In this document: one piece after another, positions 8,457 through 16,918 of the stretch | Layout of the letters: each line of letters begins with the position of its first letter | How positions within the stretch are numbered: position 1 is the first letter of the stretch | Assembly: GCA_021774575.1 (NCBI GenBank) | Contig: JAJFIX010000009.1 | Coordinates: forward strand, 62,001-126,000 | DNA length: 64,000 nt | From: Alphaproteobacteria bacterium | GTDB taxonomy: Bacteria > Pseudomonadota > Alphaproteobacteria > UBA6615 | Direction: 5' to 3' | Made by a program: the position numbers and the translations under genes | The notes under the pieces: model-generated | Told to the model about the DNA's origin: nothing | What the model saw: the letters and a program-made list of their open reading frames with translations, nothing else | Databases searched by the model: none

Positions 8457-9548
8457 TTACCGATGGTCGGCACCAATGGCCTCGGCAATACTGGAAAATC
8501 CGTCGGCCGCCAGACGTGCGGCAAGGTCCGCCTTTAACCTGGGTAGTAGGCCCGGTCCTTCATAGACCAGGCCGGTATAGAGCTGCACCAGCGTCGCCCC
8601 GGCGCGAATACGGGCATATGCATCACTGCCACTGCTGATGCCGCCGACCCCGATCAACGGCACCTCCCCCTGGGTTTGGCGATAAACCGAAGCCAGCATT
8701 TGGGTCGCAGGACCCTTCAGGGGCTCCCCCGACAGGCCACCGCGCTCCCGCGCTTGTCGGCTGAGGAGGCTGGCGGGGCGATTTGCGCTGGTGTTTGAAA
8801 CGATGATCCCGTCGATGCCCGCCCCTAGCGCGATGGTCAATATGTCGCCGAGCTGCCCCTGTTCAATGTCGGGGGAGAGTTTTATCAACCGAGGTGTGGG
8901 AACGGTGTCTTGCTTGGTGGCGTCGGTTAGTGCGGCCAGCAGTGCCGCCAGCGGGCCCGGGGACAGGAATTGCTGCCCATCTTTGGTGTTGGGGCAGGAA
9001 ATATCGATGGTCAGGAAATCTACCAATGGCGCCAAGCGGACATAGAGATTTACGAAATCTTCGATCGCATCTTTGCTATCTGTATTGGCGGCGAGGTTTG
9101 CGCCGACCATTTTTTCGGAACCGAACGAAGTGGATTGACGAAAATTCATTATCCGGTGGGCAATGGCCTCCATGCCGTCATTATTGAATCCCATTCGATT
9201 TATCAGAGCGCGGTCTTGCGACAATCGGAATAGGCGCGGGCGCGGATTGCCGGGTTGGGGCAACGGCGTAATGCCGCCGACATCGTGAAACCCAAACCCC
9301 ATATTTAAGACGGGCTCGATGACGGTGCCGCTCTTATCAAATCCGGCGGCCATGCCCACCGGGTTCGAGAGTTGCTGCCCCCAGATTTCAGTTTTCAAAA
9401 TGCCCGGATCCGGTGCCGTCGCCCGAGGCCCGAATTTTTGCACCAAACCCCACAGGGTCAGTTTGTGCGCCGTCTCGGCCGGCAAGAAACGAAGCATCGC
9501 GACTGCAAAGTCGGAAAACTCAAACATCGGCAATTTGCCATCTGCCAT
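8457..9548 (-). CDS. pyrD: Dihydroorotate dehydrogenase, class 2 (quinone-linked) type
   Basis: 363-residue FMN enzyme oxidising dihydroorotate to orotate in pyrimidine synthesis. Length, the amphipathic N-terminal segment (about residues 8-40) for membrane/quinone contact, and GFGFHDVGGITPLPQPGNPRPRLFRL place it in class 2. FMN-binding segments include PVGMAAGFDKSG and IGVGGISSGSDAY. Oddity: the catalytic loop reads IDISCPNT where class 2 enzymes normally have N-[IV]-S-S-P-N-T. The base is thus cysteine, as in class 1 enzymes, and the preceding Asn is Asp. An internal start at MFEFSDF (9527) is also possible. Stands alone, converging on egtD. Confidence 0.92.
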   Translation of the reverse strand: MADGKLPMFEFSDFAVAMLRFLPAETAHKLTLWGLVQKFGPRATAPDPGILKTEIWGQQLSNPVGMAAGFDKSGTVIEPVLNMGFGFHDVGGITPLPQPGNPRPRLFRLSQDRALINRMGFNNDGMEAIAHRIMNFRQSTSFGSEKMVGANLAANTDSKDAIEDFVNLYVRLAPLVDFLTIDISCPNTKDGQQFLSPGPLAALLAALTDATKQDTVPTPRLIKLSPDIEQGQLGDILTIALGAGIDGIIVSNTSANRPASLLSRQARERGGLSGEPLKGPATQMLASVYRQTQGEVPLIGVGGISSGSDAYARIRAGATLVQLYTGLVYEGPGLLPRLKADLAARLAADGFSSIAEAIGADHR

Positions 9549-9793
9549 GTGCCGTTCGGGTCGGCGCCGAGTGAAACTGATGCGAATATGAAACAGTCAT
9601 GGCCTACCTGGTGCAGAAATGATGCAATAAATAAAGGGCTAACGTATTTTAACTTGCAGAAAATAAGATTTACACAGGTTTCACAAGAAATTCGTCAGTC
9701 TTCGATTGCCGAGACGGCATTGGTCGTTTACCGTTATTGGCGTCAGCGGTCGGCGAAGCACTGAACGGAGCATGGGGTTCGGGGTTTTTACAC

Positions 9794-9799
9794 TATAAT
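9794..9799 (+). promoter_or_regulatory. Possible -10 element before bactofilin gene
   Basis: TATAAT 41 bases upstream of the bactofilin start, in the 290-base gap after pyrD. No good -35 hexamer is found at 16-18 bases, so this is weak. Nothing else recognisable was seen in the 9549-9839 gap. Confidence 0.3.
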
Positions 9800-9839
9800 T
9801 TTCTACCTGTCTTAAATTTGACCTGGTTCGAGGTACGAC

Positions 9840-10487
9840 ATGGATGAGTCCACGCCGACGCAGCAGCGTTCGCGCCGACGGCTGTTTGGCCGATCGAAGA
9901 AAATAGCCACACCGCCGCGTGAGCCGCTGATGTCGGCGCCGCCAGTATTGGATCAAATCCCAGGGCTGGACCAAGTGGTGAAGGACCATATAGTTCCCGA
10001 GATAGTTCCCGCGCCCGATTTACCTGGAACGGATCGCGTTGAATTTGCGGCATCGGTGGCACCAGTGGCTGAAATTAATAGGCTCCAAACTAACGCACCC
10101 GATATTGCCGACACGGAAACGGACCCGGCTCCCGATGTGGATGAAGTGACCCCGGCGCCGGCGCCCGATATGGAGCGACGATTGATCGTCGGCCGGGACG
10201 TTCATTTTGCCAGCACGGTGACCGGGTGCGATCTGATCAATATTTTTGGTCATGTTGAGGGAGAATTTGAAGCGGCGCGTCTGATGATTGCCGAAGGCGG
10301 CGTCTTTTCCGGTCGGGCAAAGGTCGAAACGGCGGAAATCAGGGGGCGCGCCGACGGTACGATCAATGTTGCCGGAACGTTGCGGCTTTGCGCCGGGGCG
10401 CGGATCGATGGACGGATCAGCTATGGTAATCTAGAAATTGAGGCTGGCGCGGTGATCGAAGGGGCGGTCGAGCAGAGCGCTTCATAG
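9840..10487 (+). CDS. Bactofilin (polymer-forming cytoskeletal protein)
   Basis: 215-residue protein with a long, disordered, Pro/Asp-rich N-terminal half (about residues 1-115) and a C-terminal bactofilin beta-helix (about 116-215) of short repeats such as GHVEGEFEAARLMIAEGGVFSGRAKVETAEI. Bactofilins self-assemble without nucleotide into membrane-associated filaments that position cell-wall enzymes or stalk/polar structures. A GAGG ribosome site lies 6 bases before the ATG. The N-terminal tail is longer than in many bactofilins. No M23 peptidase gene, a common partner, is adjacent. Confidence 0.9.
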   Translation: MDESTPTQQRSRRRLFGRSKKIATPPREPLMSAPPVLDQIPGLDQVVKDHIVPEIVPAPDLPGTDRVEFAASVAPVAEINRLQTNAPDIADTETDPAPDVDEVTPAPAPDMERRLIVGRDVHFASTVTGCDLINIFGHVEGEFEAARLMIAEGGVFSGRAKVETAEIRGRADGTINVAGTLRLCAGARIDGRISYGNLEIEAGAVIEGAVEQSAS

Positions 10488-10559
10488 GCTGGAATTGACC
10501 AGCGCTGAGCGTATGCTGCACTGCGACATTTGGACCCTCGGGCGCGGCCATCGCCACCA

Positions 10560-10588
10560 TTGACTTTTCCGCGGCGGCTTCATAAATT
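10560..10588 (+). promoter_or_regulatory. Sigma-70-like promoter upstream of DJ-1/PfpI gene
   Basis: TTGACT (10560-10565) and TAAATT (10583-10588) separated by 17 bases. A leader of about 130 bases would follow before the ATG at 10725; no structured RNA was recognised in it. Confidence 0.45.
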
Positions 10589-10724
10589 CCCGCCACCGAA
10601 TACACATATCAACATTACGTTTTGGGCGCGGGCGGACATGCGTTGGCTCGTCGCGAAGGTGGATGGATCCGGGCGCCCGGATTGGCCCGCCATCACCTCG
10701 ATATTTGACCAAACTGGAGATCAC

Positions 10725-11333
10725 ATGACCGCAACTGAACTTCCTGCCAACCTTCCAATTGCGATCCTTGCCGCTGGCGGTTTTGAAGAGAGCCACCTGA
10801 CCGAAGTGCAAAAAAATCTGTTGAACCTGAATATTACAACCAAAGTCATTTCCCCTGACGGTGGCCTGATCCAGGGTTGGCACGAAGGCGGCTGGGGCCA
10901 TCATTTTATGGCCGACGAAAAAATGTCGGAGACCTTGTCGGTGAATTACGCCGCGTTGATCGTTCCGGCGGGTGTGCGCTCAATCGTCAGCCTCAAACAA
11001 AAACCCCACGCGTTGCGCCTGATCAAGGCCTTCGTTGAAGCAGGCAAGCCGTTGGCTCTGCTGGGTGAGGCCGGTGAATTGCTGGCCGTCGTCGAACAAG
11101 CTAGCGGGCGCAATCTTGCCGCCGAACCGGCAACCTGCGAAACCCTTGAGGCCGCTGGTGCGATTATTTCCGAAGACGCGATTGTCACCGACGGCGCCCT
11201 GATCAGCACCGCCGGTACTGTTCAAATCGGTGCGTTCCTGGACGTCTTTCTGGCCGCCCTGGCTGGTGATGAAGCCGCCAATGAAACAGATGACGTGACA
11301 GAAAATAGCGACCCGGTGGAACAGGCCGCCTGA
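10725..11333 (+). CDS. DJ-1/PfpI-like protein lacking the nucleophilic cysteine
   Basis: 202-residue protein with the DJ-1/PfpI fold: NLPIAILAAGGFEESHLTEV at the start and YAALIVPAGVRSI in the middle. The track starts at 10530, but the ATG at 10725 has GGAG 8 bases upstream and begins the conserved domain. In active PfpI/DJ-1 proteins the nucleophile elbow contains cysteine (for example ICHG). Here the corresponding stretch is LALLGEAGELL with no cysteine, so glyoxalase or protease activity of the usual kind is unlikely. The C-terminal 25 residues are an acidic tail. Probably co-transcribed with mmcB 16 bases downstream. Confidence 0.8.
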   Translation: MTATELPANLPIAILAAGGFEESHLTEVQKNLLNLNITTKVISPDGGLIQGWHEGGWGHHFMADEKMSETLSVNYAALIVPAGVRSIVSLKQKPHALRLIKAFVEAGKPLALLGEAGELLAVVEQASGRNLAAEPATCETLEAAGAIISEDAIVTDGALISTAGTVQIGAFLDVFLAALAGDEAANETDDVTENSDPVEQAA

Positions 11334-11349
11334 ACTTAAAACTGCCTAT

Positions 11350-11790
11350 ATGGATGCGCCTGACCTTCCCGCCGCTGAGCTGACCAAGTTGGTCACGGTT
11401 GGACTTGTCCGGGCATTGCGCGATGCAGGCCAGGCTGCCTTAACTGAATTCACCCTGAAGAATAACCGTCGGGCCGACGTCATCGCGCTCGGACCCGACG
11501 GCCAAATCACCATCTACGAAGTGAAGGTAACCACCGCCGATTTTCTCGGCGACCGCAAATGGCCGGAATACGGCGATTTCTGCGACCGGTTCTTTTTCGC
11601 CGTACCAATGGGTTTTCCGCTAGAGCGACTGCCTGCGACCTGCGGCATCATGGTCGCCGACGGCTATGGCGCTGAAGAAGTTCGCCCGGCGCCCCTAAAA
11701 ATGCTACATGCCGGCCGGCGCAAGGCACTGACCCTGCAGTTTGCCCGGACTGCGGCGGAGCGATTAATCCGTTGCTTGGCTCCTGACTAG
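11350..11790 (+). CDS. mmcB: MmcB family DNA repair protein (PD-(D/E)XK-like)
   Basis: 146-residue protein matching the alphaproteobacterial MmcB family, named for mitomycin C sensitivity and SOS-linked repair. Nuclease-like residues are visible: NNRRADVIAL (Asp) followed by IYEVKVTTADFLGDRKWPEY, giving the E-X-K of a PD-(D/E)XK core. The conserved CDRFFFAVP segment follows. It starts 16 bases after the DJ-1-like gene. No LexA box was identified by eye upstream. Confidence 0.88.
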   Translation: MDAPDLPAAELTKLVTVGLVRALRDAGQAALTEFTLKNNRRADVIALGPDGQITIYEVKVTTADFLGDRKWPEYGDFCDRFFFAVPMGFPLERLPATCGIMVADGYGAEEVRPAPLKMLHAGRRKALTLQFARTAAERLIRCLAPD

Positions 11791-11970
11791 CGAACGTCAA
11801 TAAGCAAATTTCGTAAGAGTTTCGTAAATTATCACGCCGATTATTAATGTTGCATTAATGTTATATTTATCTTGGTTTAAATAAACGCCTAATAAATAGT
11901 TAATAATTATTAATTTTATTTAGGTATGGTTATGTAATTATATTATTTATGTAATAAATGAGTATGTAAA
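11791..11970. other. Very AT-rich intergenic leader
   Basis: The gap between mmcB and the small secreted protein gene is far richer in A/T than anything around it, with runs such as TTAATAATTATTAATTTTATTTAGG and TATTATTTATGTAATAAATG. It may hold the promoter of the small gene; no single hexamer pair stands out. The composition shift could reflect acquired DNA or an H-NS-like/MucR-type binding region. Confidence 0.5.
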
Positions 11971-12237
11971 ATGACGTTTATGGTAAAAATTTGTGCTTTG
12001 TCTGCGCTGGCTCTCTTCTCTTTTTTTGGTGCGTTTTCGATTGTAGCGCCATCGGATGCCGAGGCGGCACAATGTTATAATTCGCGTGACGGAAGGCTGC
12101 GCAGGTGCGTTAGCGTGACCGGGTGGGTCTGTGAGTTTCGACCGCTCTATTCTTCCGCTTCCGCTGTAATTACAAGTGCGTTAAACACGTATCCTGATCA
12201 GGCAGGCGCAAGACCCGGCACGCGCTGTTTTCGCTGA
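11971..12237 (+). CDS. Small secreted protein with two cysteine pairs, unknown function
   Basis: 88-residue protein that I do not recognise. Residues 1-33 form a clear Sec signal peptide (basic start, hydrophobic core ALSALALFSFFGAFSIVA, cleavage near DAEAAQC). The mature part is about 55 residues with four cysteines (CYNSRDGRLRRC, VCEF, TRCF), suggesting disulfides in the periplasm or outside. A second start at MVKICAL, three residues in, is possible. It lies behind the AT-rich leader and faces away from sdhB. Short hairpin-forming palindromes (for example TGACTCAGAGTCA at 12240-12252) follow the stop. Confidence 0.7.
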   Translation: MTFMVKICALSALALFSFFGAFSIVAPSDAEAAQCYNSRDGRLRRCVSVTGWVCEFRPLYSSASAVITSALNTYPDQAGARPGTRCFR

Positions 12238-12239
12238 CG

Positions 12240-12252
12240 TGACTCAGAGTCA
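12240..12252. repeat. Short perfect palindrome TGACTC-A-GAGTCA
   Basis: 13-base palindrome two bases after the stop of the small secreted protein gene. No T-run follows, so it is not a standard terminator; it could be a binding site or stabilise the 3' end. The rest of the 12238-12418 gap has another weak inverted repeat, CTGGTGC/GCACCAG (about 12312-12358). Confidence 0.35.
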
Positions 12253-12418
12253 TCCTGCCATTTATGGGCATAGTTTGCCCTGTCGCGGATTGCTCAAATT
12301 TTTGTTGAAGATAATGATATCTGGTGCTGGTCGCTATATGTGATTGGCACCAGGTGTGTTCAGCGTGTTTAAGTTCTCGCACAACGTCTCTCAGCTTACC
12401 TATTGCATTTTCTCAGGC

Positions 12419-13198
12419 TCAAACTTGGCGTGCCACCATCATTCGCTTGATTTCCGAAATCGCTGCTGCTGGGCTCAGACCCTTAGGGCAGGTGCGGGTG
12501 CAGTTCATGATGGTGTGGCAGCGATAGAGGCGGAACGGGTCTTCGAGTTGGTCGAGGCGTTCGCCGGTGGCCTCGTCGCGGCTGTCGGCGAGCCAGCGAT
12601 AGGCTTGCAGCAGCACCGCCGGGCCGAGATAGCGGTCGGCGTTCCACCAATAGCTCGGGCATGCGGTCGAGCAGCAGGAACAGAGGATGCATTCATATAG
12701 CCCGTCGAGCTTTTCGCGCTCCTCGGGCGATTGCAGCCGTTCGCGGGCCGGCGGCGGGGTGTCGACCTTGATCCACGGCTCGATCTGGCGATATTGGGCG
12801 AAAAAGTGGGTTTGGTCGGGGACCAGGTCCTTGACCACTGGTTGGTGGGGCAGGGGATAGATGGCGATCTCGCCCTTTACCTCTTCGTTAAATTTGGTGC
12901 AGGCCAGGGTATTGGTGCCGTCGATATTCATCGCGCAGGATCCACACACCCCTTCACGGCAGGAGCGGCGGAAGGTCAGCGTCGTGTCGATCTCATTCTT
13001 GATCTTGATCAGCGCGTCGAGCACCATCGGCCCGCAGCTATCCATATCGACATCATAGGTGTCGGTGCGCGGATTTTCGCCGCTATCGGGATCGTATCGG
13101 TAAACCTTGAACGACCGAATATTGGTCGCCCCGGCCGGGGCCGGCCAATGTTTGCCTTTGCCGACCTTGGAATTTTTCGGCAGCGTGAATTCAGCCAT
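12419..13198 (-). CDS. sdhB: Succinate dehydrogenase iron-sulfur subunit
   Basis: 259-residue electron-transfer subunit of complex II, carrying electrons from FAD to ubiquinone. All cluster ligands are present: [2Fe-2S] in [21 protein letters not shown], then [4Fe-4S] and [3Fe-4S] ligands in [12 protein letters not shown] and [15 protein letters not shown]. Last gene of the sdhC-D-A-B operon on the minus strand, 29 bases after sdhA. Length is normal for alphaproteobacteria. Confidence 0.98.
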   Translation of the reverse strand: MAEFTLPKNSKVGKGKHWPAPAGATNIRSFKVYRYDPDSGENPRTDTYDVDMDSCGPMVLDALIKIKNEIDTTLTFRRSCREGVCGSCAMNIDGTNTLACTKFNEEVKGEIAIYPLPHQPVVKDLVPDQTHFFAQYRQIEPWIKVDTPPPARERLQSPEEREKLDGLYECILCSCCSTACPSYWWNADRYLGPAVLLQAYRWLADSRDEATGERLDQLEDPFRLYRCHTIMNCTRTCPKGLSPAAAISEIKRMMVARQV

Positions 13199-13227
13199 CG
13201 CAAACGGTCTCCGTTAAACTCTATGTC

Positions 13228-15018
13228 CTAGTAAACCCGCGCTTTGGGCGGAATTGTCTCAATTTCGTCGGTCAGGGGTTTTAAATGTACCGGCCGGAAA
13301 TCAATGACTGGCGTGCCGGTATCGTCAACCCAGCAGACCGAATGTTGCATGAAGTTTACGTCGTCCCGGTCGGGAAAATCCTCGCGGGCATGGGCGCCAC
13401 GGCTTTCTGTGCGATTGACCGCCGAATTGATCGTTGCCACCGATTGATACATCAGATTGTCATATTCCAAGGTCTCAATCAGATCGGTATTCCAGATCAG
13501 CGACCGGTCGGTGACTTTGATATCATCGCTTGCCGACCATATCTCGGCGATTTTGGCCGCGCCTTCGGCCAAGGTTTCCCCGGTGCGGAAGACAGCGCAG
13601 TTATTTTGCATCGTCCGCTGCATCTGGTCGCGCAGCTCGGCGGTGGTTGTCGAACCTTCCGCATGGCGGGCTTTATCTAAGCGCGCCATGGCCTGGTCGC
13701 CGGCGTCGGCAGGCATCGGCCGTTCAAGCTCGCCCGGTTTGACGATTTCGGCGGCGCGGATGGCTGCGGCCCGGCCGAAGACGACCAAATCCAGCAGCGA
13801 ATTCGAGCCGAGCCGGTTGGCGCCATGAACCGACACGCAGGCGGCTTCGCCGATAGCCATAAGTCCGGGCACAATGGTGTCGGGATTACCGTCTTTTAGA
13901 GTTACCACCTCGCCGCGATAATTGGTCGGTACGCCGCCCATATTATAGTGGCAGGTGGGCAGCACCGGGATCGGTTCGCGTGTCACGTCGATGCCGGCAA
14001 AAATGCGCGATGTCTCGGCGATGCCCGGCAGACGCTGATTGATCAGGTCAGGGTCGAGATGTTCTAGATGCAAATGGATATGGTCACCCTCGCCACCGAC
14101 GCCGCGTCCCTCGCGCATCTCAATGGTCATCGACCGGCTGACGACATCGCGGCTGGCGAGGTCCTTGGCCGTCGGGGCATAACGCTCCATGAAACGCTCG
14201 CCTTCGGAATTGGTTAGATAGCCGCCCTCGCCGCGCACCCCTTCGGTGATCAGGCAACCGGCGCCATAAATGCCCGTCGGGTGAAACTGAACAAATTCCA
14301 TATCCTGCATTGGCAATCCCGCCCGGGCCGCCATGCCATTGCCGTCACCGGTGCAGGTGTGGGCCGAGGTACAGGAGAAATAAGCGCGGCCATAGCCGCC
14401 GGTCGCCAGCACAACGATCTGGGCGTTGAACCGGTGAATGGTGCCGTCTTGCAGCCGCCAGGCCATGATGCCCCGGCAGGCGCCCTCATCATCCATGATC
14501 AGGTCGAGGACGATATATTCAATGAAAAAATCGGCGTCGTGTTTAAGACTTTGCTGATAGAGCGTGTGCAGCATGGCGTGACCGGTGCGGTCGGCGGCGG
14601 CACAGGTGCGCTGGGCCGGCGGGCCTTCGCCAAATTTCGTCGTCATGCCGCCGAACGGGCGCTGATAGATCTTGCCTTCTTCGGTTCGGCTAAACGGCAC
14701 GCCGTAATGTTCGAGCTCGATTACTGCGGGAATTGCCTCGCGGACCATATATTCGATGGCGTCTTGGTCGCCCAGCCAGTCCGATCCTTTGACCGTATCG
14801 TACATATGCCAGCGCCAATTATCCTCGCCCATATTGCCCAGGGCGGCGCTGATACCGCCTTGGGCCGCCACTGTGTGGCTGCGGGTTGGATAAACCTTGG
14901 AGATACAGGCGGTTTTGAGACCCTTTTCGGCCATGCCGAAGGTGGCCCGCAATCCGGCGCCACCGGCCCCAACTACGACGACGTCGTAGCTGTGATCGAT
15001 GATCTCATAATTCGTCAT
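13228..15018 (-). CDS. sdhA: Succinate dehydrogenase flavoprotein subunit
   Basis: 596-residue catalytic subunit oxidising succinate to fumarate, with covalent FAD on the histidine of the [14 protein letters not shown] motif. The dinucleotide-binding [12 protein letters not shown] lies at the N-terminus. Active-site segments include [15 protein letters not shown] and [13 protein letters not shown]. It overlaps sdhD by ATGA, showing translational coupling. Full length, no unusual features. Confidence 0.98.
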   Translation of the reverse strand: MTNYEIIDHSYDVVVVGAGGAGLRATFGMAEKGLKTACISKVYPTRSHTVAAQGGISAALGNMGEDNWRWHMYDTVKGSDWLGDQDAIEYMVREAIPAVIELEHYGVPFSRTEEGKIYQRPFGGMTTKFGEGPPAQRTCAAADRTGHAMLHTLYQQSLKHDADFFIEYIVLDLIMDDEGACRGIMAWRLQDGTIHRFNAQIVVLATGGYGRAYFSCTSAHTCTGDGNGMAARAGLPMQDMEFVQFHPTGIYGAGCLITEGVRGEGGYLTNSEGERFMERYAPTAKDLASRDVVSRSMTIEMREGRGVGGEGDHIHLHLEHLDPDLINQRLPGIAETSRIFAGIDVTREPIPVLPTCHYNMGGVPTNYRGEVVTLKDGNPDTIVPGLMAIGEAACVSVHGANRLGSNSLLDLVVFGRAAAIRAAEIVKPGELERPMPADAGDQAMARLDKARHAEGSTTTAELRDQMQRTMQNNCAVFRTGETLAEGAAKIAEIWSASDDIKVTDRSLIWNTDLIETLEYDNLMYQSVATINSAVNRTESRGAHAREDFPDRDDVNFMQHSVCWVDDTGTPVIDFRPVHLKPLTDEIETIPPKARVY

Positions 15019-15416
15019 GCTGGGCCTCCAATTGAAATACGCAACACCGCAAGAATGGCCAATGTGGCAAAAAACAGCGCCAGTCCTTTGACGAGAATGA
15101 GTAAAACCAACTTGGATCCGTGGCCGTGAACATAATCTTCAATGACCACTTGCAGGCCGAGTTGGGCGTGGTGAAACAAGGCCCCAAGCATCAGCAGTAT
15201 CAAAACGGCGTTGATCGGATTGCCGATCCAGGCACCGGCCTGCGCGTAGGAGGCACCCAAATGGCTGATCAACCCAAAGACAAACCAGATCGCCAGTGGT
15301 GCCAAGGCAAGGGCGGTCCAACGCTGGGCAATATAATGCCGCGTGCCGCTTCTTGCCGATCCCAGCCCCCGAGCGTGACCCAGGGGTGAGCGCAAACGAC
15401 CTTTATCGTCGGCCAT
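15015..15416 (-). CDS. sdhD: Succinate dehydrogenase membrane anchor subunit SdhD
   Basis: 133-residue membrane anchor with three helices. The start at 15416 ([19 protein letters not shown]) replaces the track's longer frame, whose first 39 residues lie inside sdhC. Features typical of SdhD are [15 protein letters not shown] and the haem-ligand region [16 protein letters not shown]. It begins 2 bases after the sdhC stop and overlaps sdhA by four bases. Confidence 0.95.
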   Translation of the reverse strand: MADDKGRLRSPLGHARGLGSARSGTRHYIAQRWTALALAPLAIWFVFGLISHLGASYAQAGAWIGNPINAVLILLMLGALFHHAQLGLQVVIEDYVHGHGSKLVLLILVKGLALFFATLAILAVLRISIGGPA

Positions 15417-15418
15417 TG

Positions 15419-15811
15419 CTAAAATCCTCCGTAGATCGAGGCGGCCAGGACCCAGGTCAGCCCAGTCAGCGCTGCCGCGCCAATGATGACGACCATGCCG
15501 CTGGCAAAAGCGTCTTTCAGCTCCAGCCCCCAACCCGCGTCCCAGGCAAGGTGACGCAAACCATTGAGTAGGTGATAAAACAGCGCAAACGACCAGCCAC
15601 CAAGCAACACTAACCCCGGCAGCGATCCCAAAATGAGTTGGGCGCGCTCGAAACTAGCCGGGCCTGCAGCTAGCGAGACCAGCCATAGGACGAGCAATAT
15701 GGAGCCGATCGCCAGGGCGACGCCGGTCGCCCGATGGACAATCGACATCAGCATCGTCCACTGCCAGCGATATACCTGAATATGTGGAGAAAGCGGTCTT
15801 TTCTCGGCCAT
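15419..15811 (-). CDS. sdhC: Succinate dehydrogenase cytochrome b556 subunit SdhC
   Basis: 130-residue cytochrome b subunit and first gene of the operon. The start at 15811 (MAEKRPLSPHIQVYRW) matches the family; the track's extra 53 residues are upstream leader. Diagnostic motifs: SPHIQVYRWQWTMLMSIVHRATG (quinone site) and the haem-binding HLLNGLRHLAWDAG. Three hydrophobic helices are visible. The promoter should lie in the 210-base gap shared with divergent hyi. Confidence 0.96.
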   Translation of the reverse strand: MAEKRPLSPHIQVYRWQWTMLMSIVHRATGVALAIGSILLVLWLVSLAAGPASFERAQLILGSLPGLVLLGGWSFALFYHLLNGLRHLAWDAGWGLELKDAFASGMVVIIGAAALTGLTWVLAASIYGGF

Positions 15812-15982
15812 CACGCGGCCCCGTCCGTGGTGAGTGATAAGGTGACAAAGCATCGCGGGATGCCAAGCTGGGGTTGGTTTAGCCGGGCAGCCCACCCAAG
15901 TCAATGATGGCTCAGAGTCTTCAAATATGCGAAAGCTTTGGACTTTGTGGCGAGCCTGTATGCTGCGCAAAACTGATTTCCC

Positions 15983-16006
15983 AATGAGTCACATAATGAG
16001 TCACAT
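15983..16006. repeat. Perfect 12-bp tandem duplication upstream of hyi
   Basis: AATGAGTCACAT occurs twice back to back, ending 15 bases before the hyi start codon in the divergent sdhC/hyi gap. The core TGAGTCA is near-palindromic, so the pair could be a regulator site read by either gene. Confidence 0.7.
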
Positions 16007-16021
16007 AACGAGGACAACGCC

Positions 16022-16798
16022 GTGCCGAGATTTTCCGCCAATATAGCAACTATGTTTACCCAGTCCCCGTTGCTCGATCGCGTTGCTGCGGCGTCGAAAG
16101 CTGGATTTAAAGCCGTCGAATTCCAGTTTGTACACGACTTGGATCCCAAAGATTTGCGGCGAGCAAAAGACGACGCAGGCGTTGCGGTGTCGGTTTTTAA
16201 CTTGCCTCAAGGCGATCTTACGTCCGGCGGACCGGGTTTAAGTGCTATGCCGGGGCGCGAGGTCGATTTTCGCGCCGCCGTAGACTTAGCTCTCGGTTAT
16301 GCCGAGGCACTGGGCACGCGGAACGTCAATATTTTGCCTGGCTGGCCCCCCGCCGATATCGACCGCGCCGCTTGCCGGCAGGCAATGGTGAAAAATGTGG
16401 CCTATGCAGGTAAAGCGTTTGCCGATATTGGCGTTCGCGTGGTCGTCGAAGCACTCAACACCCGCGACCGGCCGGGGTGCTTTTTATCGACAAGCGCGCA
16501 AACCCTGTCGCTGATCGACGAAGCCGGTCACGAAAATCTGTCCCTCGAATATGATCTTTATCACATGCAAATTATGGAAGGCGATTTGATCGCGACCCTG
16601 GAAAAACTCATGCCGCGGATTGGCCATATCCAATTTGCCGACCCGCCCGGCCGTCACGAGCCCGGTACCGGAGAGATCAATTTTCCTGCTGTTTTTGCTG
16701 CAATTGACCGGTTTGGATATGACGGATGGGTTGGGGCGGAATATGTGCCAACTGGACTTACCGAGGACAGTTTGACCTGGATGAATGCCGACCAATAG
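16022..16798 (+). CDS. hyi: Hydroxypyruvate isomerase family protein
   Basis: 258-residue TIM-barrel protein of the xylose isomerase/AP endonuclease family 2, closest in pattern to hydroxypyruvate isomerase (hydroxypyruvate to tartronate semialdehyde, glyoxylate/glycerate metabolism). Visible features: FSANIATMFTQSPLLDRVAAASKAGFKAVEFQ, the metal/active-site glutamate in VVVEALNTRD, YDLYHMQIMEGDL, and GHIQFADPPGRHEPGTGEI, which is characteristic. Start is GTG with GAGG 8 bases upstream. No other glyoxylate genes are adjacent, so the pathway role is inferred. Confidence 0.88.
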   Translation: MPRFSANIATMFTQSPLLDRVAAASKAGFKAVEFQFVHDLDPKDLRRAKDDAGVAVSVFNLPQGDLTSGGPGLSAMPGREVDFRAAVDLALGYAEALGTRNVNILPGWPPADIDRAACRQAMVKNVAYAGKAFADIGVRVVVEALNTRDRPGCFLSTSAQTLSLIDEAGHENLSLEYDLYHMQIMEGDLIATLEKLMPRIGHIQFADPPGRHEPGTGEINFPAVFAAIDRFGYDGWVGAEYVPTGLTEDSLTWMNADQ

Positions 16799-16918
16799 GT
16801 CTACCGGATGGACATATTGAGAGGTTAGCGGCTCTGTGCAACAGTTCCCCATGGCGTCAAAATTATATTCTGATTTTGATTAGTTCAGAGTGTTTGCGCG
16901 TATTTGAAAGTTCGTTTT

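Noticed and set aside
14281-15129. 282-residue plus-strand ORF
   Set aside because: Antisense to sdhA; His/Gly/Arg-rich shadow translation.
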